From NCBI GenBank assembly GCA_037976565.1, contig CP137668.1, forward strand, positions 31,296,264 through 31,360,263: DNA of 64,000 nucleotides, read 5' to 3'. The notes beneath the pieces were generated by a model. That model was not told the origin of the DNA, did not search any database, and worked only from the letters and a program-made list of their open reading frames with translations. Source of the DNA: Mesocentrotus franciscanus. Lineage: Eukaryota; Echinodermata; Echinoidea; Camarodonta; Strongylocentrotidae. This document shows, one piece after another, positions 32,701 to 45,917 of this stretch. The translations under genes were made by a program, and so were the position numbers. How positions within the stretch are numbered: the stretch's first letter is position 1; each line of letters opens with the position of its first letter.

Positions 32701-32937
32701 CAAATATAATATTATCTATGATGAACATTATTATCTTCGTTGTCTATGTGGATAAAGTTTAGTTGTAGCGATATACCGTGAGAGTCACGAAAAAAAGAAC
32801 CCTAGATTCAATCAATAATAACGTTGCAATTAGTAAATATACATGTAAATGTATTCTAAGAAATATTATATATATACTAATTATTACTGTCAACGTTCGC
32901 AATGTGTGTAAATATTCGTGGTGATAAACAGTGTGAG
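29736..32937. other. Long AT-rich intergenic stretch, nothing recognised
   Basis: AT-rich, with no coding region, TIR or SINE found. A TA run occurs at about 32650-32664. Short AATAAA-like motifs near 31828 and 31845 have no gene upstream that I can support. Repeated variants of ATACATGTA(G/A)ATNTAGTCAAA (near 32553, 32690, 32843) hint at a diverged tandem repeat. Confidence 0.5.
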
Positions 32938-32945
32938 TCACAGAA

Positions 32946-33180
32946 CAGTGGCGGATCCAGGGGGGTGCCAAAAAAAAAAAATTGTGCTCACTACCCCTGG
33001 CGCCCAAGGGGGGGTGGTGGGAAAAAATTACCCTTCCCGGAGAAAAATTTTCAGGTGCCAAATTTTTTTTTGCTCACTCCCCCACTGAGCGAAAAATCGA
33101 CCGGCACGATTTTCAAATTTTCGCCCGAAGTGGGCCCCTTGTTAGGCCCCCTCCCTTGCCGCCGGCTGGATCCGCCCCTG
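32946..33180. mobile_element. 235-bp hAT MITE with perfect 8-bp target duplication
   Basis: Left TIR CAGTGGCGGATCCAG and right TIR CTGGATCCGCCCCTG (one mismatch), flanked by TCACAGAA at 32938-32945 and again at 33181-33188. Eight-base duplications and CAG-starting TIRs define hAT transposons. Non-autonomous: the open frames of 85-103 codons crossing it are not transposase. Confidence 0.93.
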
Positions 33181-33188
33181 TCACAGAA

Positions 33189-34740
33189 GAAGGAAGTCCG
33201 AATTCAACCCTAAATATGAAATATCGTTGCAATCAGTAGATATAGATTTTGTCAAAGATGCTCATATATTGTAGCCTATCATTTTTCTTAGGTTTGACGC
33301 TTTGATCAACAACATTTTAATAGTTTAGAGTGGAACAGCAGCATTTTCCTAATTCATGTCGAATCTGAATCTGCCTCTGCCCAAGGTTTGATTGAGATGT
33401 ATGGTCGCACAAGGTGTATTATAACCCAAAGCGTGTTGAACCAAAATAAGGGAATGGTATACAAAATAATACAAATCACCCTCTTCCTCTATATCCAGAA
33501 GTGGGCTTCTTCTTTCTCGTTAGACCTGTGACGTCTCCTTTATTTAGTATCATCGTCTGTATCGATATTAATGAAGCACATCTAAATAAACTTATACATT
33601 TAAGACTAAAGTTTCTTGAAAAGCTACATTGTAATTGTGTAGCTTATCTCTAAAGACTTGTAATGTTATCGATTATACAACTCAAAGAATATATTATTGT
33701 AACAAATGACATAGTTTGAATAATAACAACATTGATTCCTTATAATTATGGATCACTTGTATTTCTGTTCCAATCTACTGTCGATTGATCCGATGATTGC
33801 TCCGATGATATATTATTTTGCTCTAGCCTTCATAGGAAAGAGTGTAGCGGTTCGTTTTTACTTTAGGTTTACGTTTAGGGGTATAGCGTTGGGTACAAGC
33901 TTGAAGTTACAAATGCGGCTAGTGAAACCGATCGCGGCACAATATTGTTCCTTGCATAGTTAATATGCCACCTTGTTAAATGTCATGAAACAAGCCAAAA
34001 CGTATTGATCTCTGTACAAACAATGTTCTATTTTAAGGGACTAGCTTCATTCATTTAGATACCTTGAACTTCAAGAAGATGTACCTGTCCATTTTTAACC
34101 CACTGCTTCAGCGTCCCCTTAAAAAGCCTATAAGGAATGACAGAATTCGGCAGACAACGGGATGATTTCAAAATTTATATGTACCACACACAATTTTGAA
34201 AGGTATAAACTTATTACGACACTGAAAGTCTCCAAATCTTCGTGATTTCAAATCAATGACTTTACCTTAAAGCGCCTGACCAAATTGCTACCTCCTAAAC
34301 AGAGGTTCGAAAGACACATCTGGCGAGCCTTGCACTTTGGATCAAAAAGAAAATTACAAGGCGGAGATTAATTTCAATTTCATACCCGGATTCGTATCGT
34401 TTAGATATCCCCGGAGACGTACTAACATCCCCATCGTATGTCCCCTGTTGAGTTATCAATATGGCTACCTATATCACGAGCTATAAAATAGGTTTCCGTT
34501 TTTTCACTTCCAGAGGTTTTATTTCCCAAGGGGCCAAAGAGCTTCCACTATTCAAACGCTTAAGATTTTCATGGTATGTGAGTATAATCGTGATTATAGA
34601 ACAAATGGTGTGAAGGCATACAGTCATGTCGAATGTAACGTTGATAATCCTGATCAAAGTATGTGGTTATTTTAATATTAAACAGAATTTTACAAAAGAT
34701 CCAGAAGTAATCAGTAAAGAAATGGCAGAGAATAGATGAG
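33189..34740. other. Intergenic sequence, no gene recognised
   Basis: AT-rich; no repeat boundaries identified. Confidence 0.5.
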
Positions 34741-34743
34741 AAA

Positions 34744-34851
34744 AGGAGGGAGGGAGAGACAGAGATATAAAACGAGATAGAGAGAGAGAGGGGGGGAGAT
34801 GAAGTACATATGCAACGGGAGAAACAGAGAGAGAGAGAGATAGAGAGAGAT

Positions 34852-34910
<59 letters not shown>

Positions 34911-34930
34911 GAGCTCGACCGGGGGGGGGG
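34744..34930 (+). repeat. GA array ending in a G run
   Basis: AG repeats, densest at 34858-34904, followed by a run of G near 34921-34931. Confidence 0.95.
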
Positions 34931-35525
34931 GAACAATATTAGCTCTATATTAAATCAACGATGTAATGTGAAATGTACTTGATACAATGACTGCATTCGA
35001 TTCATGTTGATCCATGTTGCGAGGACTTGTCTCATATGTCAAAACAAGTTGTAAAATGAACATGAATGGGCAAAAGAGAAAGAATTACCAACACGGGAAG
35101 ATAATCTGTCTTTCATCACTTTAATGTAAAGAATCAAAACGAAAGAAGAGGAACAAAGTGGAAGAAGAAGCAGATAATGCCTAGAAAGAGTTTTTTAACA
35201 ACGATTTCAATTTAAAAGCCATGCTTCCTCTGCTCTATTATCAAAGTACACATAACGTTATCTCGTTTGCCATTGGCTGGTTTGCGTTGGTCACGTGCAC
35301 GGTGCGCGGCGTCCCAGCCACAAGGGATGATCGACGTTTGCTAAGACGCGTGTGTCAGCTTAATTAAACGACTTCTTGACCGCAAGTTGAAAAGTTCTGT
35401 AACCCGTGACGGGGAGATCTTTCAAGGAATTTGGTTTGTTTAAGGTCACCCAGGTCATGAGTTATAGTTCATTCCTACTTTATTTGGGTTCAAATGTATA
35501 ATAACCTTTAATGTAAGCTGGAAGC

Positions 35526-35554
35526 AGAGAGAGAGAGAGAGAGGGGGGGGGGGG
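35526..35554 (+). repeat. GA array with a G run
   Basis: Short AG array then about 12 G residues, immediately before the hAT MITE. Confidence 0.9.
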
Positions 35555-35564
35555 TAGATAAGAG

Positions 35565-35699
35565 CAGCGCCGTAGCCAGAGTTTGATGTTTGGGGCACAT
35601 ACATGTAATTGATCGACGTCCTGGGGAGGGGTGTATGAGGAAGTGTGTATGATCTTGGAAATGTTGGGGCACGTGCCCCTGCCCCTGGCTACGTGCCTG
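35565..35699. mobile_element. 135-bp hAT MITE with perfect 8-bp target duplication
   Basis: Left TIR CAGCGCCGTAGCCAG and right end CTGGCTACGTGCCTG (inverted CAGGCACGTAGCCAG), flanked by GATAAGAG at 35557-35564 and 35700-35707. The intact duplication suggests a relatively recent insertion. Internal GGGGCA...TGCCCC symmetry; no coding. Confidence 0.93.
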
Positions 35700-35794
35700 G
35701 ATAAGAGTAAGAATTATAGATGAATTGCATGAGAAAGAAAATCGCGAGAGATGTAATGAGCTAGAGTGGGAGATTGAAAAAAAAGATAGATTGA

Positions 35795-35799
<5 letters not shown>

Positions 35800-35828
<29 letters not shown>

Positions 35829-35829
35829 G
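35800..35829 (+). repeat. AG dinucleotide array
   Basis: About 14 AG units. Confidence 0.9.
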
Positions 35830-37357
35830 CCGCGCATGATTTTGTCGTATATCTTCGCCATCAAAACAAAATAACATTCACTGTTACAATTGGATGTTAT
35901 TACATGTTGGTATTAAAGGAAATAAGTTTGGAATGCGCAGGCAGAGACATGCGGTGATTGAAGTTTAAATTAAAGGCACAGATCAGTCTTCTATTTCTCA
36001 AACATGTTAATGTTTGCTGCCAACATCATCCGTTAACCATCCGTGACATAAAGTCATCATTAACCAATTAACATCTGTGTAGTCATCACTGTAGTCATCA
36101 TTTATTTTTGAGAAAGTCATTGTCGGCGACATTCCGACCAATACGTCGGCTACATTCTGGCAGTATACCATCTCTTGGTATTCCTCCATATGATACCCCT
36201 ATTGGCCACTGCAACAACAAACAGGCGATCTGTCAATCAAGCATCAAGCCCTCATCCGGAAGAAATACCATGTTTTCATTCCAGCTCAATCCCATCATGC
36301 AGCGCTCCTTCATCAACCCAACTTCCAAAACTCTCGAGACCGCGCCTGCTCCTCTCTCATCCTGTTAGCCGCATCACGCAAATCGCTTTATCCGTCCTCC
36401 ATCTTCGCTCCCGAATTCTTTATTTTTCTTCCCTATCAACCCACCTGTCACTATGAAGGACTGACCGTGGTCTCGGCGACAATCCAAAGCAAAACTACCT
36501 TCCTCCCCGGAAAAAAGTCAAGTGTTAAAATAAGAATTGGAAAGGAAAAAAATCGAATTCTCCCGCTCACTTGTGGCCTTTATCTGCTTATTGGCTATCC
36601 CAACACGCGCGTGCCGTAATTTTTCGCTGGGATAGCTCAAACCTCAAAGTCAATAAGAAAATCCTATTGCCTGATGCTCCCGGTGGGACGCAGCGAATCG
36701 ATAAAAGTCCCAGGCTCCGGGACTGCTTCACATGTAAATAAATTACTTGATTGGATTGTGGTAACTTGCATTACAGTCTTCGCAATGATTAGCTTTGCAT
36801 TGAATTCAAGTCAGCGCTTTACAGTGATTTGCGCGCGCATCGCAGTGCATAATTACCGTTAAGAGATAAGAGGAGTTTTCTTTTTTCAAGCGAACATAGG
36901 TAGATTGACAAAAAATAAGGCGTCAAGTATTTAATGCATTCTGAACCTTTGTTCAAATAGCAGTTTCATGACAGAATATAAATAATCTTGCTCGGGTCCA
37001 AATTGATTATGATAAAGAAAATATTCTTAGGCAACTGAATATAATCAATTTATATTTGGATGATTTATAACGAGTCTCAGATAGTTGGATTGACTGCTTG
37101 ACAATAACTTGATTGCAACTTCTGATACAAAACGACGCCAGATGCGACTTATTTTGATACCAGTTCAATCGTACGGTCTTCATTTTAAAAGAAAATAGAC
37201 TTACCCCGTATAGCTATAGGGGCCTAATGATTAACATTCAGTTGCAAATCATGTCAAGTATATAAAATAAAATGTAGACATATAGAAAAGGGAAATTTGT
37301 ATGTAAGGGAGCAAGCAAATCAAAAGCATCATCGTTCACCATAAAAACAGAAATCTC
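35830..37357. other. Intergenic sequence, no gene recognised
   Basis: Includes a somewhat GC-richer portion (36120-36460 and 36540-36860) with overlapping open frames of 60-93 codons; none shows a known motif or credible splice-linked partner. Confidence 0.45.
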
Positions 37358-37360
37358 ATT

Positions 37361-37661
37361 GGGTGGTATTCTCGAAAGCGGACTAACTTTAGTCCATGGT
37401 TTAATCCTCCAACTAAGTATGGAATGCCAAGTGTCCATATGAATATATTTTTGAATAATTTGATATGTCCCTAAATTACCATGATAACATGATTATTTCA
37501 TAGTTATATTGTTGTTAATTAATCATGCTATTACATTTTATTTTCATTTAGTGACAGATTAAATTATTCAAAAACATATTCATGTGGACACTTCGCATTC
37601 CATACTTAGTCGGCGAATTAAACCATGGACTAAAGTTAGTCCGCTTTCGAGAATACCACCC
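37361..37661. mobile_element. 301-bp foldback MITE with about 100-bp arms
   Basis: Left end GGGTGGTATTCTCGAAAGCG continues through GACTAACTTTAGTCCATGG, and the right end is the inverse (CCATGGACTAAAGTTAGTCC to CTCGAGAATACCACCC type). Arms match for about 100 bases. ATT flanks both ends (37358-37360 and 37662-37664), a 3-bp duplication such as PIF/Harbinger elements leave; that assignment is tentative. Confidence 0.85.
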
Positions 37662-37664
37662 ATT

Positions 37665-38799
37665 ATATTTGATTACAGGACATTACTTCTAGCTGTATTC
37701 CATTTCTATAGTTTGAAACCTGGAGCGCCGATAGTTATATATGTAACCAGTTTGATGAATTTTATGTAAAAGAACGTAATTGCATCAGAATAAATGGCCA
37801 TTAAATTTCAAATAAAACGATATCATTTGTAAAGATATTTCTCTCCTCTATGAATTCTGCCGGCGGCAGAGCGGAATTTTAATTCTTTCTCTTTGTATGC
37901 GTTTTTAAAATAGAAATCATATCACGCAGTATGGATTGTCCATATATTATTGCAATCTATATTTTCCAGAAAGAAAAATTATGACACATTCATCTTACCA
38001 ATTCCACTGGCTCGTTTGGGGTGTATTCAACTTTCCAGAGGTAACTGTTTCTGATTGCGTTATTAAATCAAGTATGCCAGCATAATATGGGCAAATGATT
38101 CCTTTCTGTAATTTAAATGAAAATAGTCTGTGTCTTACATCCATATCTTAATCTTTCTATGAAATTTCTATCTGTGCCTTACTAAACATGCTTTGACACT
38201 AATCTTATACCCGTTGCACAAGATGTTATTTCAATTGGGTTATACACCTGCGCTAATCAAGGCTGGAGAGATAACTAGAACATAGAGCAGTAAAAGCAAA
38301 GTTTGTTGAAAAGCCGTGGCAGATTCAGACGCAGTTCCTCTTGATGTACGTCAGGCAACTGACGCCTCTTATGCAACAAGTATCAGGCAATTTCTTCAGA
38401 TGTGAAATGGGCGGTATTTAGGCCAAGGGAGCCATGAACTGTTTGCGCAAACACAACTCCTTCGTTGAACGACACAGAGCGGAGGTGAACTCCAAAATGT
38501 GACCAAACATGCGGCCCCCCTTTCTTGCTTTCAAACAAACCGGGTCAGAGAAACATTTGAGATGCCCTCCTCGCCCCAGGCCTATCTCCTAGCGATGGGA
38601 GGGAAGGGAAATAAAGATAAGTCAATACTAAGAAAGAAGAAAAACAGAGAAAAGAAGAACAAGCTTTGATTTAAACGAAGGGAATGACGTAAAGTATACC
38701 ATGCTCTGTAAAAAAATGTATTCATTGTTTCCGACTTAATAAAGTAAAGGAGGAAAGAAAAAAAAAAAGGTAAATGGGGGGGGGGGCAGATGAAGCAAC

Positions 38800-38805
<6 letters not shown>
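37665..38805. other. Intergenic sequence, no gene recognised
   Basis: AT-rich to 38260; 38300-38600 is less AT-rich, but no reading frame or element was identified. Confidence 0.45.

Positions 38806-38848
<43 letters not shown>
38806..38848 (+). repeat. AG dinucleotide array
   Basis: About 21 AG units, preceded by poly-A and poly-G runs. Confidence 0.95.
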
Positions 38849-38850
<2 letters not shown>

Positions 38851-40548
38851 GGGTATTTTTTGAAACCGGTGAATAATGTGATCATATGTTATAGATTATT
38901 TAAATTTCACCTTACAAAACTTGAATCTAGAATAGGCTCTGCGACATAATATGCTCCTACTACAATAATTGCTCCACCGTAAATATCCAAACATAATCGC
39001 TAACTGAAACCATTGTATCAAGTTCATTTGAATAAAAGTAGAAAAATTAGATAAACAGAATGGCGAAGGTTAGAAATAAAAGGGACTAATGATAAGAGAG
39101 TTATAGATATTTGAAATATCTCATATTGGCAAGCTTGTCAGTGGATTGTGACGTATTCATGGACAACTCTCCCGTTCGTCGGGTACTAAAATAAAATTAA
39201 TTCCTGTTTTATTCCCCTTCTCCTTCAGGGCACTATTCAAACATGTTATGGATAGCATATTATTACAGGTCCTGTAGAAAGAAGAGACCTTCCCGAGTCA
39301 TACAAATTTATTGAAGAAAAAAAAACGCCAAATATTTTACTTAGCTTGTGTGTTGGAACAAAAGGGGAAAGTTGCCAGGTACTACATCACAATGACAGTA
39401 CGAATTCAACCAATTTTATGTTACCATACGTATAGTGATTTTAACTTTCCAAAATTCATATATTTCTAAATTCTTGTCCAATTTACCAGTGGACTTCTCA
39501 AATTTTCTGCTTTCCATTAGTTCATTACTATTTGCTATTAATGTTGGATTTCGCTTTCATCCTAGACAAAACGCTATAATTGATTTGAAACATGAAGAGC
39601 AAATTACACTGAAAACAGGCTTGTGATGAATTTTTATTTCAAAGCGCGTTTGTGTCAAAATGTCAATATTAATGATATTTAAAATCTAACCATAAACTTA
39701 TGATTTTTTGAAATCCTTATTCCAAAAATTATTCACATGCTTGAATTTAGCCCCCCCTCCCCCACCCCTCCCCATCTCCCCCCTCAAAAAAAAAATTCAT
39801 TTCAACTAGCCTCCACATAATGCCCCACACTCTTGTCTGGTTCGATATTTTCCTTGCTTTTCAAGATCAAATCTTCAGATTTATTGTTCAGCTGGAAAAT
39901 CGAATGCCTTTACTACATTTTCATGATTTTTGCTATGCTATTTCACCAAAATGGAGAAAAGCTTGGACTTCTTTTAGACCTGAATGTAACGGGTAGATCT
40001 CTTAATTTCATTTCAAAGGCAGTGAGAGGAATTGAAAGCCTTGACGGATAGATTTCACCTCACGATTTGGTGTGTCAACTCTCGCTGTTTGTCCTCCTGT
40101 TTGATGTTGCTTGAAGCGACAATCATACCAAAAGAGGCGCAGGAGGGACCCATTGTCAAACAAAGTACCCCGGTGGTGGTGTAGGTTTAGGGGGCAAGGG
40201 GGCATGTGACCCCATCTAGAGACAAACAAGAAATTAAATTAAATTAAACAAAATTAGAGAGGAAGAGAGGAAAAGGTACAGGCGAAGTAAATATAAGCTC
40301 ATCCCATCATTCTATTGCCTTGCTCGCTCTCATTTATTTTTCCTACTATCCTACTACCTGATGACTCTCCCCACCCCCACGGCAGTGCCCCCTCAGAGGA
40401 TGGACCCACTCTATACCTCTGTGAGTGCCACTAACTTTGACTATACGTGCAAGACATATCTTCTCCTTCCTTTTCTCCTTTAAGATCCGGTCACAGTGGT
40501 CATATAGAATGCATCGTTCGGAAAATTCATCTTTCACATTATGCATAT

Positions 40549-40550
<2 letters not shown>
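38849..40550. other. Intergenic sequence, no gene recognised
   Basis: AT-rich, with a C-rich segment (39750-39785). No gene or delimited element. Confidence 0.5.
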
Positions 40551-40610
<60 letters not shown>

Positions 40611-40612
40611 AT

Positions 40613-40646
<34 letters not shown>
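40551..40646 (+). repeat. AG array in two blocks
   Basis: AG repeats at 40555-40606 and 40619-40646, separated by AAGGATAGAGGAT. Confidence 0.95.
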
Positions 40647-40650
<4 letters not shown>

Positions 40651-41066
40651 CGATTATGTCGAGGGAGGATTAAATTAATTCATTCACAATAATATACTAA
40701 CATCATATATATATATAATGTATAGATTTGTAGGTGAATTGATGAGATAAAATATAATTTAAATAAGGTGGAAAGTGAAAAGGCCCAAATAAAGCAAATC
40801 CATTCACGAATTGAAGAAATTCTATACAAGCTGGACGGTTCAGGAGTGTTGGAGAAGGAAAGAAGGAGGTGGCGTTATATATGTATACATAATTTCGTAT
40901 CACAACGTAATCGAATATAATATATATTTTTTAATTGAGAGAATGTCCTTAACGATGCAACTGCAACTAGGGACGAGTTGATTAGGCGAATGATGTAATT
41001 GCTGGGAATGTCTTAAATATGGCGTCGTTGTAACGCTGTTTTACCTGAAGAACTGGACTCGAGGCC

Positions 41067-41069
<3 letters not shown>

Positions 41070-41099
<30 letters not shown>

Positions 41100-41215
41100 T
41101 TGATGATGATGATGATTATTATTATCATTATCATCATCATCACTACCTTCATTGTCGATATTATTATCAATATCATTACCAGCATCATCGCTATCATCAT
41201 GCTCGTCATCATCAT
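41070..41215 (+). repeat. GAT/ATT/ATC trinucleotide region
   Basis: (GAT)n at 41071-41116, changing to ATT and then ATC repeats, so that the first and last parts are partly complementary. Confidence 0.9.
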
Positions 41216-41638
41216 TTAGTGTGGGTAGCTCTTTTATTCGAGTTCTTCAGGGCTTGGTGACAGTAAAACGGTACTTGTGTTTTCCCAAATTAAATGCGCT
41301 TTTAAAACAGGCATTTTGTTGTAATAATGCCTACCCAGCCAGTATCATCCTTCTTATAGCACAAAACAGTTAAAGAGCAGTTTCGTAAACCAGAACGTCC
41401 CCGCAGAAAGAAAACAAGAAGAAGCCTGAAAGTCGAGAAAAATGATACAGAGAAGGGCAAAATAGGCCTACCATTAGAAACATTAGCACCTATTAGTGTG
41501 GGATGTGCGTATATTAAACGCAAGCAAGGGAGGGTGTGCGGTTTTCGTGTGTTTGAGAGTAGACCATTCCACGAAAGAGGCCCTATCTGTTTCCTGTTTC
41601 CTGTTGATGTCACTTATTAATTTGGCTTCTTTAAACTA

Positions 41639-41804
41639 CAATCAAACCTGCCTTTAGTGGCCACCTCTCTTTAAAGCCCCCTGTCTATAATGGTCACCCA
41701 CATTGCATCCCTCTAAAATGAAATGTAAGTTAAGATCCTCACTATAAAGATCACCTGTCTACATCGGACACCTTTTTGATGGTCTTAATAGACAGGTTTG
41801 ACTG
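41639..41804. mobile_element. 166-bp pogo/Tigger-like MITE
   Basis: TIRs CAATCAAACCTG and CAGGTTTGACTG (inverted CAGTCAAACCTG), with TA before and CA after (TA mutated). Internal GGTCACC / GGTC..AATAGACAGG symmetry and termini relate it to the element at 28094. Confidence 0.75.
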
Positions 41805-43238
41805 CATTTCAACCCGAACTGTTTCCAATTCCAAATTGACAGTGTGACGGACGGTTACGGTACTCCTTTGTTTATACGGCCAACTTTCTCTTCGCCTTGT
41901 CCCTTTCAACTGTGCTTACACATGCCAAGCAAAGTTGGGGGTATAAATGCTTGCTTAGAACCTAATGCATCAAACTGCCGGGGGAGGGGGTTTCTGAGGC
42001 CACTCGATCTCCATCTTAACTTCAGTTTTATATGACCAGGAGTGAGTGCGTTCCCATGGCAACGATCTAAATCTTCTGGCACCATGTGTGTGATTTACTG
42101 AAGGGCATGTGATCCTGCTATGAGTATGATGGCCATAACATTATAAAATATGTATATCTCTTTTTGTTCTCTCTTACTCTATGTCTATCTATCTTTCTTT
42201 CTATCTAATCCCACACACTTTCTCTGCCTCCCACTCACTCTCCCCCTTTCTCTCCCTCCCCCCTAATTGCCCTCCTTCCCCTCTCCCCATCTCTCTGAAT
42301 ACATACATGGATGTATGAACATCTATCTACATCATCCTAGAATGGCCAAAACAAATGGAGCCCAAGTTGAAGAGGGAACGGGATAGGTATGGCATTTATC
42401 ATCCATCATCCAAGTTCTCATGATGATTCAATGAATAAGCGAAATCTAGATAAGAAGCAACGAAATACTTCCCTAATAAATTATATTTACCTCTAATCAC
42501 AAACTTTCTTTCTTAGCTTTCTCGTAAAACAACCATCCAACATCAACATTCTGCTACCTGTCTACTGACGTTTTTGTTTGTTGTTGTCATCTTCCGGGAG
42601 CCTACTAAATCTCTCATCTTTTATTCTTATTCTCTCTTTATCTTTTTACTTCACGCAAGCTAGTTGTTTGAAGTTTTGAAGAAATTAAAGAAGGATTTGA
42701 AGTATTCACTCTGTCATATTGCAACTGTGATTAATTATTTTTCCGCAATACGTTTAGTACCTACATTTTGATCACAATGTTGCAGTCAACATCAACATAT
42801 CTGCCCAAAACTTCAAATCTAATCGTCTTTCATTCTGTTGACTATCTCATCCTCTCTTTAATTCCTTTCTCGGAAGTAAAGAAAAATAGGATTAGTATCA
42901 ACATCCGTCTAACATGTCTCAATTTCGATTAAATATTCATTTTATCCCATGAAGTGCTTCTTCACGCTTTAAAAGTGATCCGGTCTCATTTTCTCCCTTT
43001 ACAATTTCCCCCTTTCAACACCTTGAGTTCAGTTTAGTTGCGTATTTCATAATACCGTAAATGGCTGACGCAATGACTCATGAAGTAATTGTAAACATTA
43101 TACGATGATAATTTCACTAACCGTTTCTGCTTTTCCCCATCCTAAATTCATGCTTCGCTTACTCCTGTTTCAATGCCAATTTTCTCCATGCCTGAGAGAT
43201 TTGATGAGAAAGCTCAAGAATATATTTGGGAGGGACAT
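41805..43238. other. Intergenic sequence, no gene recognised
   Basis: Pyrimidine-rich near 42160-42300 (CTCTCC-type, imperfect). Otherwise AT-rich with nothing recognised. Confidence 0.5.
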
Positions 43239-43242
43239 TTAA

Positions 43243-43430
43243 AGCCCCTCTGCACTAGTTTGGCCAGGAGGGATTGGAGCTCCCAGCGTGGTCACTGACA
43301 GGTGGTTATCTCATCAACTCAGCTCTCAATTAACATAAGATAAAGAGGATCATGGGGGACCAACGGGCACCGCTTAGGCATTGTTTTCTATAAAGAGGGA
43401 GCAAGGAGCTACAAGTAGTGCAGTGGGGCC
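43243..43430. mobile_element. 188-bp TTAA-flanked MITE, copy 1
   Basis: TTAA at 43239-43242 and 43431-43434. TIRs AGCCCCTCTGCACTA and TAGTGCAGTGGGGCC (inverted GGCCCCACTGCACTA). Nearly identical over its length to 50482-50670, about 7.2 kb away. Confidence 0.9.
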
Positions 43431-43434
43431 TTAA

Positions 43435-44280
43435 AGATAGTATTTGTACTGGTCATTTATGTGTGGGCCTATATTTATTGTGAAAGAAAATGTCTGGAAC
43501 TTGATGGAAACGCTTGGAAATGTATGACAAAATAATGAGAGAATACTATGAGGTTTCGGAAACCTCAAAATCATTATCAGTGGTCCTTATTGTCCTTAAA
43601 AAAATGACATCCAGTGAAAAGCACTGCACACGAAAGTGGGTATATGGGACCATGCTTAAATAAGGCATGAACAATTTGTGATCACGGAATATGATTTTTC
43701 ACAATGGCATAAACATAATAAGGACGCTCACATTGTTCACCTTTGCTATAGAACACAGTTTACTCTTCAATATCAAATATGAGGCAATAAAACGTCTCCC
43801 TGCTCTATAAACAACTTGCGGACACCGTTGAAATGATTTTCCAAATGCTATTGTTTCATTTTGGCCCAAGGGAATACACGTTCTTGTCCACAACCCTTCA
43901 AGAAAGGTAAATAGACGCTGTGTATTATCTGCCGCAGCCAATAACCGATGCTAAATGAGAAAATACAATATCATTACTGAGACGATCAACGAGTCATCTT
44001 CATGAACAATATATGTAGTCCTATACCTCTGCAAACTTGGGTTGCACAAACTATGAATGAAATATTGATGCCATGAATCATGCAGTCCTTCCTTTTGCTT
44101 TGCGTATAGCTTTCGCAATATCTCGGTTATGCAACATCAACTTTTTCTATGATCTAGGTACATGTAGTTGGTTGATGCGGACTGGGGTTGAGGATGATAG
44201 CGGCTATACCACTCAATAACGATGTTTGTAAACATGCATGTTGTATTTCCTTATCTCTGAGCTCAGATTCAGCTTACAAA
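43435..44280. other. Intergenic sequence, no gene recognised
   Basis: AT-rich; no element delimited. Confidence 0.5.
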
Positions 44281-44430
44281 GCAATTACGATAGATAGATC
44301 AATAGATAGACAAATAGATGAATAGATATAAAAACAGACAGATAGACAGATATATATTTATTAATATATATACACGACAAAAATACATAAATGAGTGAAT
44401 GAATGAATGAATGAATGATTAGGTATATAA
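44281..44430 (+). repeat. GATA / GAAT tetranucleotide-rich region
   Basis: Imperfect GATA repeats (44289-44350) and GAAT repeats (44394-44418), a TA-rich spacer between. Confidence 0.85.
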
Positions 44431-44480
44431 ATAGATAAATGAATAGATTTATTTAAAAAACCATATACACACATACATGC

Positions 44481-44808
44481 AGTCGTTGTCTAGTAGACAA
44501 CGGACTGTGAATCATATGATTCGTGGTTCGGCCCTAATGTCCTTTGGCAAGACATTAATCTATATTTGCCACTCCACCCAGGTGTTAAATGGGTACCCGG
44601 TTGACTGTGGATGTTTATGTGGATGGATTGGCATTTGGGCGCTTGTACAATGGCGCCTGGCTGTAATACTCCCCAGGGAGCCGTGTACAATCATGTGCAG
44701 ATTAGCAATCGAACCCAATGACCGGGGTAATAATAATTTCAAAGTAAAGCGTTTTGAAAGGTAATATTAAGCGCTATACAAATGTGGCTATTATTATTAT
44801 TATCATCA
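44481..44808 (+). mobile_element. SINE with ATT tail
   Basis: Degenerate head (GTTGTCTAGTAGAC...GTGGTTCGGCCC), then body TAATGTCCTTTGGCAAGA, CCACCCAGGTGTTAAATGGG, then AAGCGCTATACAAATGTGGC and an (ATT)n tail at 44790-44803. The 18-mer TAATGTCCTTTGGCAAGA is identical to the minus-strand SINE at 49281. The open frames over it are artefacts. Confidence 0.88.
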
Positions 44809-45431
44809 TAAATGAAAATATTAGAAATGCATGAAAGAAATTTAAATAATACTAAATAAGCTACAGCCTACACCACTCGCTAACGATGTTCGTAAAAGTG
44901 CCCTTTGCGTTTTCTTTTTCACTAAGCTCAAATTCAGCTTATCATCAATGAAAAGAATTGAACAGGAAAATTAATAGAAAGAAACGTACAAATGATAATA
45001 TTATTTGCCTCAATAAACATATTAGTGACTGTCTATTACTCATTTTGATTTTCTGCCACATTTGATGACATTGCATTATATCGACTAAATAAGCGACAAA
45101 GTGAATTAACAACGACTCTTGAGTGACAGGATGGTTTTAGCGGGTAACATGTGTATGACAGTGTGTTAATCTCATTCATGGGATCAATTTGGATGCATGG
45201 GTACATATAATTGTAAACGTTACACCACCCAGTGTCGTTTGCGGCGGGGATGGGGTCACGTATCCCTTTATAGTCATGTATATAATGCCAAAACAACAAC
45301 CACAACAAACAGCAATTCAGAATATGGAATATGCGGGGAAATGGAAAGAGAGAAGATGAAAACGACTAGAACATGAAAACGACTAGAACATGAGTGATCT
45401 AAAGACTCCCTCACCGACACTCCCCTGTGAA
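44809..45431. other. Intergenic sequence, no gene recognised
   Basis: AT-rich; AACGACTAGAACATGA is repeated once near 45360-45390. Nothing else. Confidence 0.5.
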
Positions 45432-45600
45432 GGTGTTGTGGTATAGTGGTTCATTCACATGACTCTCAATCCAAGGGTTGTGGGTTCGAATCCCAGCCCG
45501 ACATTACCATCGTTTGACAAGATCCACATTGGCCACTCTCCAATCAGGTGTAGATGGGTGCCTATCAATTGACGGGGGTAATAATAATAATAATTGCAGG
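45432..45600 (+). mobile_element. tRNA-derived SINE, 5' part
   Basis: Head GTTGTGGTATAGTGGTTCAT (A box) and GGGTTCGAATCCCAGCCCG (B box, 45482-45500), then GACAAGATCCACATTGGCCA and CAGGTGTAGATGGGTGCC. The canonical 3' end is lost in ATAATAATAATTG, about 170 bases before the long ATT array at 45775. Confidence 0.85.
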
Positions 45601-45664
45601 GCTCTCAGGAGGTACAGTATTGGTGTTGATGTGGCTTCCCTGGGTCATTATTCTTTTTATTTGA

Positions 45665-45917
<253 letters not shown>

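Noticed and set aside
36108..36456. Overlapping 86- and 93-codon frames in a GC-richer patch
   Set aside because: No recognisable protein family; the two overlapping frames look equally random.
45432..45502. Genuine tRNA gene
   Set aside because: Good A and B boxes, but it is part of a SINE: the same head occurs at 20867-20923 and the body continues with the shared SINE sequence.
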